Shown here: piece by piece, positions 14,301 to 29,300 of the stretch | How positions within the stretch are numbered: position 1 is the first letter of the stretch | How the letters are laid out: every line of letters begins with the position of its first letter | Source: Siderastrea siderea | Lineage: Eukaryota > Cnidaria > Anthozoa > Scleractinia > Rhizangiidae | Direction: 5' to 3' | Assembly (NCBI GenBank): GCA_964030785.1 | Contig: OZ034970.1 | Span: 23,849,935 to 23,913,934, forward strand | Length of the DNA: 64,000 nucleotides | Notes under the pieces: model-generated | The model's input: only the letters and a program-made list of their open reading frames with translations | Database searches by the model: none | Told to the model about the DNA's origin: nothing | Made by a program: the position numbers and the translations under genes

Positions 14301-17300
14301 GTTCACTTCGGAGCAGTTTCATTGATTCATTCAGCTTTGCAAAGAAACGCTGCAACACTTCGCAAGGTTTTGGCGCCTTTTTCTTTCAGTCATGTGATCG
14401 ATTATCCTTCCTTTTTTTCTCTTTCTCTTTTTTTTTTCTCCTTCTTCATTTTTTATGGTAACTAGTGATTAAGGTTTGAATCAAATGTGCATTCGCATTG
14501 CTTATAATTTTAAATTTCAACGGAAGCGAAAAGGAACTCCGGCATCCTGCCGAAAAACTACTATTTCAGTAAGATTTTTCTCGTTCAGTTTTCGCCGGCA
14601 TTTTCACTGGCTATATTATAAAACAATTGGTCCATGCTTTTAGCTGTGCGTTCATCGAGTTATGGATGCACTTGGGAAGTTTAGAGAGCACTCAAGAAGC
14701 TAGTCAGGAGTTGTTCGAAGCTGCGCCTCGAGCAACTCTTACACCTCTCTCTTGCTCTCCAAGCTTCCCGCGAGCATCCATAACTCGATGTACGCACGCT
14801 AAGCATGAACCAACTGTTATATTAAACAAACACTGTCTTCCCCTGACTACGATTTCACTATTTTTAATAACCAAACACCTTCTACTTTTTTAATGAATTG
14901 ATGAATCGATCACCTGCTATTTATAACGTCATATTTCGTAATTTTAGCGAGAGCTTTTCTGTCAAAATGTGTCTGAGGGATATCCCTACAGCTATCGAAA
15001 ACGGCAGATGCTGATGAGAATTCGTCTTTGAAAAATTCAACAAAAACCCTATGGGGGTGGCATCCAACCACGCCCCTATGCCCCGCCCCCTTCCGTGTGT
15101 GCGAGAGTTACTGAAACTTTTAAAGGATTCATATGTACGTCATGAAATAGAGTAAGGGTTAGTTAACACCCAATCTATCGAAATTTAGGTTCCATTTTTG
15201 TAAAAGGAAGTGACATCATCGGAAGCCATAACAGCGCGTGGGATTGAGATTTCCCTCTTACTACGCCCACGAGGTATTAGGGCGACGAGACAGTAAACAT
15301 TCCCATCAAATAAATAAATGATCAAACTCATGATCAACGAAAGACCAGGAAACCGCCGCCAGACCCATTGGGGTGGTTTGTTCTCTTGGATCTGCTGTAT
15401 TTTACTTATATTTTATTACTATTGTTACGAAATATATTGGCATTCTTCTTATTTTTTAAAAGAAGGGCCACGTTTAGCTCATCAGCAGCAGCATCATTTG
15501 TTTTTGTTTATTTCTTTCATTTTATTTACCCAGGTTACATAGGCTGTGGAGGATCGGTGAACCAGACAACTGGGTGGTGGAGCGTATCGAATTCAGGTGC
15601 CCGCCAGAACTGCAGTCTTCGAATACGGAGTGCCGGCTTTAGACGTGGAGTTGCTCTAATTTCTTTTCAGCATATTAACTTGTCTTGCAAGTAAGACTAA
15701 ATTACAAGTTTACTAGGAGGGCATTTTTATTTCCTTCTGGCTGAATTTTAATCCTCAGACGGACGCACAAGCAAACTTACGCACCGTGACGTACAAGTCG
15801 GGAGGAAGGGGGAGGTTATGTAATCCTTCCCCTAGGTTTTTGTTGTGTTTTAATTTTTGAAAGAATTTGCCTTTTATAGAAAGCCTTCGATGTGCTCTAC
15901 AAGAAGAGGTTTATATTGTGGGTTGCAGAGCTGCAGGGGGCCTATGACGCCATCCAAGGTGGCGGCCATAGTCAATTTTACCCAAAATTATCAATTGTCA
16001 ATAAACGGAAGAAACGTTTTAATTTTGACACCAGTCATGTATAATATGGCATAATGTTTGAAATAAGGTCGTGCTTTTTACCTCCCCCCGTTTTTGTACA
16101 TTCAAGGGTTAACAGTATTCGAGATCCAGGATTGCATACCTCGTAAGAGGAAACATGGAAACATTGTACGACCCTCAGGTTTTATTCACATAGCCTTTTT
16201 TGCGCTTGAAATCGGTAGGGGTAAGGGTAACATCTTTTAAAATCTTAGGCTGCGTAAGAAGTCATTTTGATCCACTGTAGTTAATGTTGTGTTTGGCTTT
16301 AGTTTATTGATCCATTATCTGTATCAATTTAATTTTAAAAATTGCTTTCCCGGCAGAACTTCTAAATCTTAGAACCATAACGGTTTTAACTTTGAGCGTA
16401 AAAGCAAACTTAAAACGACATATAAACCAGTCGGACCTTCTCAGCAAACCTTGCACATGATGAATAGGTGCTGGTTTGTGGTGTGCCGGACGATTAACTT
16501 TCAACTCTAAGGTGCAAAGCTAATGTCTTTTTTTTCCAGTTTGTGCTTGCAGTATTCTGGCTTCTACCTTCTGTTTTCTCAAGAAATGTTAGCAAATTGG
16601 TTTTAAAGCTCGGCAAACTTTTATTGTTTCCCACCTTCTGACGGGCACAAACTGATTGATCCAATACATAACTTACATGTTTTCTGCATCACAGAGAATT
16701 CATCAAGATTTATGGCAGGGACGGAACTGAGGTGTTCAGTCGAGGAGGATGTGATTCATTTCCTCAAGGGATGTCAGCCGAAATTCCATTTAATGATGGA
16801 CGCAGCATCACCTTAGCAGTCCTTTTTTCATATTATTACAGCTCCGTCAGAGTTCAGTACGTGATTCTAGATAAGGACATAGACTCAGGTTAGAATTGAA
16901 CAATAACTTACAATCTTTATGTAGAATAATCCAAACGATGACGTACAGCTGCATCTTAAGGCGGGTTTACACTTGCCGATTTGGCGTGATTTGATTGAGA
17001 AAATGATTAAGAGGACGAAAATAAAACCGATTTTTAAAAATCTGTCGCAGTGCAACAGATTAAAAAAAAATTTTTGCCGATTTGTACTCCCTCGCTATAC
17101 CAATAAAAATAAAAAGAGCTCGTAAAGGGTAAATTGGGCTATGCGAATGAATGGGCCAACTAATCGGATCGATAAATCGGTACGTGTAAATTAGCTTTTA
17201 CATAGTAAAATAAAGCAGGATTCAATTCTATGGGCGGTGGCCTAGCCCTCAATTTTGCGTGTTCCTTCGTCGATGTGCCATGGTACTTTTCTTATAATGA

Positions 17301-20300
17301 TGGTGATGATGATGATGATGATGATGATGCTGATGATGATGACGATGACGATGTTAATGATGATGATGATGATAATGACGACGATGATGATGATGATGAT
17401 GATGACGATGATGATGATGGCGACGTGCTTTTTTCTTTGTTTCTTTATCGAAAGCTTATAGAGTTGATAACACGCCGGGCCAGCATGAGGCCTGAAACGG
17501 CACTCTAGGAATAACTTTTGTATTTTTAATCCAGTGAAGCTCAAGCTTTGCAACATAACAGACTTTTCAATTGCAAACAATCGTATGATTTTTGTTTTTC
17601 GATTTTAACGGGTTTTAGCGGGAAAATTTTCACTGTCCACGACTAAACTAGTACACGATTTGGAAAGAATATGTTGAGACAAATTCAAATGTGAAAAAAA
17701 TAATTGAAAAAGCTTTATCGGTTCAAAAGATATTGCATTTTGAAATTTGCCAAAGTTCTAAATATAGCAACAAAATGGCGGGAAATTCAAAATTCAGATT
17801 GTCGTATCTTCTGAACCGATAAAGCTTTTTCAATTATTTTTTCAAATTTGAATTTGTCTCATCATATCCTTTTGAAATCGCGCAAAAAGTCAGTCATCAG
17901 GTGAAAATAAAATTTTGACGTCATTTGTATGACGTCATTTTCCCGCCAAAAACCGTTAAAATCGAAAAACAAAAATCATACGACTGTTTGCAATTGAGAA
18001 GTCTGTTACGTTGCAAAGTTTGAGCTCCACTGGATTAAAAACACAAAAGTTATTCCTAGAGTGCCGCTTCAGGCCTCATGCTGGCCCGGCGTGTAAATTT
18101 TACTGTGCGGTGCGTCTTACCGTGGCCACGCAACAAACCTTTTCACAAGTTAGCCAATCAAGGAGCGCGAAATTTGCTTGAAATGCATACCTCCTTGCAA
18201 AGTTTTGACATTTGTAGCCCCTTGTCAAGCAAACGATACAGTTCAATTTGCGGGCTTGGTGAAGCTGAAGTCCTTTTCTTTTTCTCCTGCAAACTATACG
18301 GATAAACCCTTTGTTTACTACTTGGCATTAGTGACCTTAGAAGAAAGATCAACCATGCACTGCTTTCCCGAACGTTTTGAAATCTGTTGCATTTTTCAGT
18401 ATTCGATGTTGCGACAGAACTCGCATTCGCCAATAAATTTATTCGCTTTTTCGCCGTTGTGGCTTGTTGTCATTTATATTGGGAATATTCTACTTGCCTT
18501 TGCATTCGCTAATAAAAACCGATTTGCATTCGCTGAAATCCTTTCTTAGTAATTTATATGCGAGCTTTACATAGGAGATAGCGACTGAGTGATTCTGAAT
18601 GAATTTAAACCGATGCCATTGAAACGTTTATGGCATGTTGACTTCAACTTCATTATTTTTGTCTATTTTGTGGTAGCGAGTTCGTACAGCAAAATAAGTT
18701 AAAGTTAGCGTTCTTTTCAGTGCAAAATTACAAATCCATATCACTTCAGTCAGCAAGAACACAGGAAAGGCTACGGCTACAACAGTGGAAATGTACATAT
18801 ATATTTTAAGAAACCCTTGGAAGACGTTGCGCGTCTCTTTTTACATTGTTTTGAATTCCCAAAGTTAGCAGGTATCACATATTGTTGGCTCTAATATCTG
18901 TCCGGAAACCTTGGACTGCCAAAAGAATTGGGATTTTAGAGCGAAGTAAAACGCTTCACTGAACACACGCCACGTCTGTCGGGTTGTCCCGTGTTGATTA
19001 TTTCATCATCTTGAATATTTTTTTTTGGCAATTTCACTTCTACGAACAGTTGTGATAAAAGAAAAGAAACGGCGCGTAGCTGGGTTTTAATGGAAGGCAA
19101 CAATTGGAGAGTTCCAAATTTTCGTAAAAGTAGGGTGACCCATCAAAACTTGCTTAATTTCCGTAGAACTTGATTGTTCGCCCAGAATTTCTTCTTGAAG
19201 CATCTGAGAAAAGCACCAGATGAGTTTATCGACACGTGAAATACTTTTCGAGGAGACGTGACCATCAACCAAAATCTTATAGCGGAGGTCCTTTGCAGCC
19301 GAAGGCCGCAGAACGGAGCACCATGGGTAAGGAAATTTGGTAACCTATCGATGCAAGAAAGGTTGGTTGCGACATCAACGTAAGCCGTTCCCCATCCGCC
19401 CGTCCGCCCGTCCAGATTCTGGAGCAAGTGGGGCGGGGGGAATTCCAAACGCAACCCGACGGGTGGTGGAGAATGTCATATTTTGTTTGGCGGAAAATTT
19501 CGCGGTGCTTTTGGGCAACTCGCGTGTTTCTTGGCGGGAAATCGCATGACCATCTTCACTTTTTTAAAAAAAAAGTTTCGTTAAAGCTTAAGCTCATTTA
19601 AGAAAACCATTGTTTCACAGTACTGAAGTTTTAAATTTGATAATAAAAACGTGTAATATCTATAAATGGAAAGAAAAAGTTCAAAAGAATACTCAGTTGT
19701 CTTTTTGGGGGAAGACGGAAAGTTCAAGATGCGAAATCTACCTTCGAGGACTTCGTCTTTGTTTTCTTCGCGGCGGAAAGCTTGTCCTGTTTTGAAACAC
19801 AACCGAGTAAGTGAAGTTTTTAAACAGTTTAAGGCACATGATTTTGAGAATTACGGTCAAAAAAATTACGTTTTGAAATGCAAATTTTAATCTATGCCAT
19901 TACAAATGTGTCATTCACGTTTTATTTATGTTGACGTTGACTTTAAAAAGATATTAGAAAACGTGCTCAGATTTGAGAGAGATGCAGTCTTGACTTTGTA
20001 GTCTTGAGTATTTTGCCATATTCAGCCCATTTCACTTGCGTGGACGGATCCACGATGCAGGAACTGTAACGCGATTTTCTTTTAAGTATGAACTTATGGG
20101 TTTCCGAAAAAAGTTTTTTTCAAAAATGATTTCTCTGTCCATTATTTTGTGTTTGTTTATTTATAACAGTAGCTCAACGCCGAGTCGTAAGACTACAGCA
20201 TGTAGTTTGCACAAGCATCACTTTAGTGAGATGTCAGCGAATAATTGTTTTCATTTCTGACTGTCGGGTCCATCGCTTGTCCTAGAAGTTTTCAATAGTA

Positions 20301-23300
20301 ATAATATTATTTGCAAATTACCTGTAGGTTTACAGCTATGTCATCCGAAAAGCTTCCGAACTAAAAACAGTTTTGTGCTTTCCTCAAAGCGCCCAAATTT
20401 ATAATAAACTTACTTTGCAGCCGCAAAACTTTTGCCACAGTCTGGAAGCACTGTATTGTGTTTGTTTATTTTCAATCTCGATGGTCTCTAGTAAGGTCAG
20501 TTTAAAGCTATTTTATCCGATAAGCTTCCGAAAACAGTTCTGTGTGTTCCTTAAGGTGCCCGAATGTCTTTGCGGCCACTAAACGCCCGCGACATTTCTT
20601 CGTTAATTTACAGGTTCTTGGAAGCTCCTAAAAACCTTTCTTTCGGGTAATCCCAGTGAAATGCCAGTATAAATTTTTAACTAGACTAAAAGTGGCAGTT
20701 CGTGGTATTTGATAACATCCGAACACCATGAAAACCCAAAAAGATAACCCATTTACTTCAGAGTAATTTTGTTGTTGTTGTTTGTGTGTTAGAATGAGCG
20801 CCGTTTCAAGTTCATTCAAGCGAACAGCCAATAATCCAAAAAGATTTGACAAGCCTTGACAGTTAAATGACAGCATATGGAAACATTGCAAAAATCAAGA
20901 AAGCCGGCTCATGAGTAAAATATGTGTTCAGTTTGATGCCTGAAAAAAAAATTATAGTAATCAAGCTGTGCTCAGCCTCTAGAATGACCTTTCTAGCTGG
21001 GATTCACAGAGAAACGAACATCAGCTTATTCCTTGAGAGCTGCACTTTTAGGCTTGGCTACGTTTATATATTGACTTTCGAAAAAGTTTGTTGGGTGTTC
21101 ACGTTTCACACTATAATACTGAAGGAAATCAAGATGAATTAAAAATTTTGTCCCAGTTTATTCCTTGCCCACCAACAATTTTACTGATATACTCAGCATA
21201 ACATAACTGATCTTGCTTATTTCTCTCAGCGCAAATGGTACCTTCTTGGAATATCACGATCACCAACATTACTTCATCGTCGTTAGCAGTAAAGTGGTCC
21301 GACTTCCCGTTAAGCATTCCCGTTAAGCTGTTGTTGGTTAAATACACAGAACTTAACTCAAATGTCAGCCTGGTTTATCTGTCCTCGACTAGGAATACTA
21401 CACATGGTACTGGTAATGTATTGAAAGGCTTCCAGTTTTACGAAGTGAAGGTTCTCGCCGTGACAACAGTTGCTGGGAATAGGTCATACTCCAGTGAAGC
21501 TGTACTAGCAAGAACCGACGAAGCAGGTTAGTAACATAAAATAATACCATTATGATCTAATGGACTTTCACGGGAGACCATGGCATGGAGCGTGAACCTC
21601 TCATACTATGTCATGACGTCATCGCAGTCATGACGTTTTCGCAGACAGATTACTATTCAATGCGAAAATTAAAGCTCATTTTTAAACTTGAAGTTCCGGT
21701 GTAAACGGCAAATTCCCACCGCCATTCCACGCCTCAGTTGCACTCTGGAATTGGCCGACAAAGACGGTTGGAACTTTGATGGGTGGTATGAGCTACAAAC
21801 ATGATAGATAAAGACTCGAATCTGATGATGACTTCCGCTCAGGTTGTCGAAAGTCAATGTCATCACAAACGGTCCTTCTCGAAACTACACTCACCCAAAA
21901 GATCATACTTTACAAACTTATGGCATGACTCTTGGGTTCAAACCATTTACCGTAACACAAGTGACATAAAAAAATGGTCTTTTGTTTATTCGTTTACTTT
22001 GATCCAAATTTCCGTTCTTTGTATTAATTCCTAGTTTTTCTATCTATTTATTTTTAAAGTAATCATTATCTTTGGAAAGTATGTCTATCTGACTTTCAGC
22101 ATCTTTCTATATGTTCTAGTGCCAAGCAGAGCACCAACAAATGTTACGGTGTCTAACTTACAGCCTGGTGAAGTGAAGGTAGAATGGGAGCCTATTCCAC
22201 CGCAGACCGCTAATGGTAGACTCCTGGGATATAGAGTCTACTATAGATATTTTGAGTATCGATATCCTTCGTACTATTGGCAAGAAAACACTGTTAACAC
22301 TAGCAGTCCACATGTTCACATGTTGGTTTTACGGAATTTGAAGCAAGCACGACCGTACGTCATAGCGGTGGCAGCGTTTACTTCAAAGGGACCAGGGCCA
22401 AGGTCAAGCTTTGCTTACGTTTTAACAGGTACTGAATGTATCGCTAATATACACACCCGTTTTCAGAAAATGCAACTTGACATATATACATAAGTATCAC
22501 AGTTGATCCACGTCACGCGTAAACGGAAACTCGAAAATTCAAAACAACGTGACGAGTCAAGTTCTCCATATTCTGAGAATCAGAAAGGGATTTCGAAAAC
22601 CGAAAGGAGATTCCGAATCTGTCACGGGTTTTTTGGAAATGTTCAGACCTGCTTATGTTAATGCCTTAGGTCGGGAGAAGAGGTCAGGTAGGCCTCTCCA
22701 CAACGGCAGAAGACGGAATCCAATTTTTGCAAATTTTCCTACGTGATTTCCGTTACGCCACGGAAAGCAGCTCGTTCATTGGAAGACTCGGATCACATGG
22801 TTGGGTTTCTGTTCACACGTGACGTGGATCAACTGTAAATGGTTTCAGATGTATCCCCCACCCCCCCCCCCCCCCCCGCAAAAAAAGGAAATGGTTACGA
22901 TTGATAAAGGAAGTAAAGAGACGTTTGAGTGAGAGACACGATTATGGTACCCAAAAAAAAATTAGCAGTTTATTCTCAAATCAGCAATAGCCTGTTTGAG
23001 GAAAGACCTTCCGAAAGAAGCTGGAATTACAGAGGCCAAATTCGTTTTTTGTGTCCCATCCATAATACTCTTTCTTCGCAGTGCGTATCTCATTATATGC
23101 ACTGTACCTACGTGCTGTTATATTGTCGTTAAAGACTCATTGGCACTTTCCATAATGCAACGGAGTCATAATTGAATTTCGTGGACCACGAAAATACTCA
23201 GCCATCGCGACTGTAAGAAAGATCCAAAGTAATCCGGTTCCATCGCGCAATGTTCGGCCAATTTTGCTCACCTGTGAAATACAAAGAAATATATAACATA

Positions 23301-26300
23301 TATTCTACGTGATGTTTCGCCTGTGATGTGGTAGAAGCCATTTTTGGTCGCGATCGGAACTTTTCCATGGAGCGATGCCGCCAAAGGCTCGAGGGTGGCT
23401 GGCAAGAAACTGCAACCTTCTAGTTTGGCTCACAATTTCGGTCTTTCATGCAAATGAAATAAGTCTGTTAGGTCGTCTATAAGTGCCCCTGTATTTTACA
23501 ATTTATTCTTGAATCGTTTTCTTATCCCTTTTTAGTGTACTTGTTTACTGTGAGGTGAGTTTTTCAACATTGATACGTGAACAATCGACCAGAACAAAGT
23601 ATTGTCTGCACGTCAAAATATAGATGAAGTACAAAACTTCTCGGCTCGCTGGCGGCTTCGTTTTGTTTTCCACGTCTCTGGCCGTCGAACGTTTTTCGAT
23701 GTGGTTTCGAAAGTGGCTAAAAACAGCGTCCGCCAGCGGTACTCATTTGAAATTATGCCCGATGCAAATATAGATGCAACGGACAGAAAAGAGCCGAATG
23801 GAAGTATGTTCTTTTTAATACAGAAAACTTCACCGCTCGCTGGAGGTTTCAATTTCGTTCGCATCGATCTCAAACTTTCGGTGAAAGTAGGAACAATTTT
23901 TCTGTGTCTTCAATTTTATTATTGTTCCTTTAAATGGGATTTTTGGAGGCGAAGAAAATGTCCTCGGCGAGTGCTACGCGAAGGCGGGTTGAGCGGCCCA
24001 AAACAAAGTCCGCAATAGTGTTTGACGGCCTTTTGATATCTGACAGGGCTGCTTGTTGAGACTAAAAAATTACTTACGACCGAAATTTCAAACTCAGTGT
24101 TCATTTCTTCCTCGAGATGAGAGGCTGTAATTTTTCCTCTCGAGAGATCGCGGCCCATGTCCGGTCAATGCAAATAAACAATGCGCAGTGTACTCACTAG
24201 AGATGCTGTGATGTCACTGTGACATGATATGACGTCATTATGACGTCATTTGTTTCTCAGTGTTTCACTTAAAAGCACTAAAGCAATAAATTTACTGCAT
24301 ACTGTACCTGAAGGAGTAAAAATACTTTTGCTGGGTATAAAGAGCATCTATAATATATTTTCTGAATGTATATTTTTGGAACACATAACGTTATGCAGAT
24401 ATATACAATTCAAATTAGGGATAAAATGGCCATTTTGGTGTCCACCATCTTGGATCCGCCATCTTGGATCAGCCACCTTGTTTTTATTTTAATTCATCTG
24501 CTTCATTTAATAAACAAGAAGATGAAGCCAGTTGATTGATTTAATTAATTAACAATGTCATAAATTATAGCGAGAACTCACCTTTTTACCAGTTAAGTCC
24601 GCAGTTTTGGACTTTCACGTTTTAAATTTCACGTTTTCCTCAAATTAGTACTAAATTCCTTTCTTTAGAGAGCAGTTATTCCTAAATGATAAATTGTTCC
24701 TACAATTAATGAAAAAATACATATTCGATTAGAAAACAGTAAAATAGTAGCGTCTCAAGCGCGAATCGTGATTTTTTAAAAACATGCCTGTCACAAAGTG
24801 GTTGTCACGGTAACGTCAACTTTGTTAGACACAAGAAACCCATGCCAAAATGTTCTCAGTTAAATTTTAGGAAAAGTCACAAAATTTAGTGGTAATAGCA
24901 TAAACGGTTACGAAATTACACAACTTCAAAGTTGAGGCGGGCTTCAAAAGACGGCCGGGTAAAAAAAAGCAACTAAGCCTGACGACTATATAAATCTGTT
25001 TAAAAGTGGTGTAGTGATATGGCACATAGCACTGAATAGCATTTAGAATAAGCACAATGAACCTTGTTCTTATGTTTATTAGGATGCGGAGGATATATCA
25101 ATGAGTCGTTTGGCCAGATTGCTATTGAAGGAGGCTTCAGCAACGTAAGATGCAGATGGGTGATTGGTTATGCCGGCGTACGTTCGGGAATAGCTCTTGT
25201 ATGGTTCCAGCGCATCCATCTGTCAAATTTTCGGTAAGCTGTGCAGCTATAGTTTTCGAAAATATAGTCACTCCAATATTATTTCCATGGGGATATCTCA
25301 ACCCTCCGGCGTACAAGCAAAGTTACACCTACCCCTTGCCACAAGGAGGACGGAGGTTGATGGAACTACCCCTTCACTTCTTAGGGCTTTGTTGTGCTGC
25401 AATATTTCGAAAAGAATTTACTTCTTATAGAAAGTCCGTGGCACGCTCTACAAGATGAATTATATGCTAAGGGTTGCAGCGCTACTGGGAACCTGTGACA
25501 TCATCTAAGATGGCCGCCATCTCGACCGCCATCTTAAATTTTACTCAAAATTAGAAATTATCCGAAACAGCGGAAATTAAAAAAGTTGGATGCTAAACAT
25601 GTAGAGTATGCCATAAGCTACAACTTTTTACAATATTTGGGGATTTTAACCTAAAAAAAGAGAAAAACAAGCTTTTTTTGAAAAATGCCGCCTACTACTT
25701 ATGATATCATAAATGGTAACCATAGTAGCCAATTCTCACCACCTGAATTTTATTCTATGCCACGTACAAATGCTGAAATAGAATGAAGTAAACCTTACGA
25801 AACGTTTGTTGTTTGGTTTGAAGAAATGCATTGAGCCCCAGTGGAAATCCAATACGAGGCCGGCTTAAGTTGAATGCGTGTTTCGTGATGTTTTTATCTC
25901 TGCCCATGCTAGAAAACATACTTTTTTCGAATGTTGTGTGATTTTGACCATTTACAGTGCATTTTCAGGTTTTTTTTTCTATTGAAAATAATATTTCAGT
26001 TTGTATAATGGAGCTATTTTTAAAGCTAAGTCGACAAACGTTCGGTTAACAAACGGCAAACGGCTAACCTCAAACTGCAGGTAGAGGTTCGCGGTAAACT
26101 TGGACGTAAATGTCTCTAAAGCGGTTATGCCCGGAAACCTAACATGGAAAACTATTTATTATATATAACATGTAAATAATGCCAAGTCATCAGGTATGTC
26201 ATGTCTTTCCACGGTAAAATATCCCTTCATTTTGCCAGGGCTTAAGTTTACTTGAGGTATGTATAAACAACGTGGTGACGTAAACATTACGCAGAGACGA

Positions 26301-29300
26301 AGACAACATTAGGACAACATGGTGTCTAAATTTTAAAGTATTGCATTTTAAAGTATTGCATTGAACTTAATAGGCTTCGGTTTATTTTTCAAATTGCACG
26401 ATTACATACCCTTAAACGCTTGATTTTCAAATACAGCTTACATGACAAGATCCTTTAATGTCCTCTTCGTCCCTCCTGTTGTGTTTTTGATTTAAATTAT
26501 TTCTGGGTTTTCTTCTGGGTTTTCCTGCTTCGCGACTGATCTAGGATTTAACAAAATGAGCATGCATCAATTTTAATTTACTGTTTTAATAACTAACTGT
26601 TCGTCTTTATTTTAGTGAATATATCAATATAATCGATGGCAATGGCTCAGTAGTGTATGCTCAATACGGAAACTCTTCGGCATCTGCAAGGAAATCCTTC
26701 CTAGAAGTTGATTTTGGAAGAACAGAAAACATCACAGTCCAGATTCACCTGCAGAGTTGGTCCAGCCGCTTCAGGCTTCAATACGTAATTGCAAAGCACA
26801 GCATCCATTCGGGTGAGAATGGAATCTGGGTTGAATACACGTGCATCCATAGGTTGCTGGTAATGGAGTGCATTTCTCAACTTACTCTTAGAGAAGTAGC
26901 CCTTTGTCTATTGCCTCTAACTACCAATTATAGGGCAAATTCGCTGGAATGGATTCATTTTCGAGATGAAAGTGTTCCTTTTTGAGAAGGCAAACCTTTT
27001 AACACATCCTTCTTTTTTTCTTCATCGGAACGTCGCTCAATGTGGTCTGTAATCTTCTTGGTCATTAAAGGATCCCAGTCAGAGACGCCTTTTTTATTGT
27101 TTATCAATTTAAATTTGCGATCAAATTACTCGTCGAACGTGTTTATAGCTACAAATAATTTTTGAAGGCTATGAAGGTAAATAAAAAACCGAAATGGTCG
27201 TATTGGCGAGGATGTAGCTGTATTTCAATGCACTGTGGAAAAATGCTGATTTTAGATGGTATTGAAAATGGTGGATATTGCACTTGAATCGCGCAAAGCA
27301 CTGTGGACGACTAGGATCCTTTAAACAAATCGAACTGACACTACGCACCCGCCTTATTTCATTTGTTAAATATTCATCACAGAATGCGTGCTGAATTGTG
27401 GGAAGAGTTGTATTTCCCAAACATTTAACCTGCGCTGTCTTTCATAAAATACAAGCCGCCTGTTCTTTGCATGCAAGTGGAAAATATCATCTAAACATAT
27501 AATTTCATTGCAGTTAAACCTGCATATGCGAGACCGTTAAGCCCCCCCCCCTCAAACGATCGATAACATCCTTTGCCGTTAGTTTTGCACAATTTGCAAG
27601 CGTTCAGTACTTGTTGTTAATTTGTTATCCTGTTTTTGTCATCGTGTCGTATTTAATAATGTACACTGCGTTACGTTTGTTTTTTTTTTTTCAGCTTTAC
27701 CGATGAAAAATTGGAGCGTGAAGGTTGGCAATATCACAACGACGCGAATGAAACTCCATTGGCAAAATTTGACACCATCAATTAACCAAAGCGTACCACA
27801 TTATATTGGCTTGATAAATAACGCCAATGATAGCCTTTTGAACCCAGTGTTTGTGTCTGACACTAAAACGACTGCTACCTTCTCCCAGCTCTCACCTTTC
27901 ACCACTTATCAATTACGAGTCATTGGTGTCAGCAGTGCTGGAAAACTTTACAAGAGTCGTACGGTCATAGCCACCACGGACGAAGGGGGTCTGTATACCC
28001 TTTGTTTTGCAATATGTAACATTTACTTTATGTATAACAAGTAACCATCAAATTCCTAACAAAAGTCGTCAGTCAACAAATTTATTTTTCCCTTTTCTGC
28101 ACGGCCTTATGCGCCTTCTGGCTCGAAATAGTAAGCGTAAGGGTAAACCTTCCTTTTATTAAAATCGTTTTTTTTTTCTTAACTTGTATGGAAGTTGACT
28201 AACAGTGACAGTAACTTACAGTTATTGCAAGTCTGGTAGTTTTGGAGAAGTGGAAGAAGTTGTGTTTGTTGTCTCACAACAAAACGTGGAAATTCCTTTT
28301 TTTCAAGTAAAAAGGAAAGACATTTTAAGATCTGGCTAGATAGCAAGGGTTCAATAAGAATTTTTTTAGTTACATAGTATATTGTACGAGTTGAAGTTCA
28401 CTTATTATTTATGTTCAATCATCTGGCACTTAAGCTCAAAGTACATTTATCTTGAGTCTGACACATGGGCTACAAAGGGGGGTGGGGGGGCTGAAAGTTT
28501 GGTGAAAATCGTTTGCTATGGTTATGAGATAGGACATCAATACCGTGTATTCAGGCTATTTTTGAATAAAAATGAATGTTTTTTTTTCTAATTTTGTGAT
28601 GTGTAAAAGGTATAAAATGTCGATAAAAAGCAGCATGCTAAGTCATATTCTACATGTATGGTGTAAAAAAATTTCCCTTTACCCAATTTTCTAATAATTT
28701 CTAGTTTTTTAAGTAAAATCGCCATCTTGGTAGACGTCACAGGCCTCCAGTGTCCCCACAACCTATAATATGTAGCTCTTGTTGTCAAACTCTTAAAAAA
28801 AATGTAACACAACAAAAATCTATCGGTCGTTCCATCAACCCCCCTTGAACCACGGTTGGTGGTATGTGTTTTTTTGTATTTCCCAGGGTCAAGAAGGAAA
28901 TAGCGTTACCAAAATTACCAAAAATTTATAAGAGGCTCCTAGGGAAGAGGATATTAACCATATACTTTCAAAATACTTTCTTTGCAAATGATTCAGCTTG
29001 GTTTCGCTAAAATTGTTCTTTTCATATTATTGCCTGTGTTTTTTGATCACTAAGTTTTTTTACTTCCTCCTGTTAAGTAGAAGGCTAATTCAGTTTCATT
29101 ATTAGCTCCACTCTAAAAACCTTAGTCTTATTTAGTTACATACGCCATAATGTTCATTGCAACTTTCTTGCGCTCTTGATTTATATTTATGCTTGATCAT
29201 GACAATATGTTGTTGTTTATCCGTTCAAGTAGCATTGGAAAGCCCTGTCATTAATACTGAGGCTGATCACTTGTTTGACATTTTAGTTCCTGGCAGAGCA

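Noticed and set aside
17230..17580. Open frames rich in Asp, Met or Ile
   Set aside because: They are readings of the GAT microsatellite, not genes.
23602..24018. Longest orphan open frame in the introns (138 codons)
   Set aside because: No domain recognised; it overlaps a weak direct repeat and has no splice or homology support.
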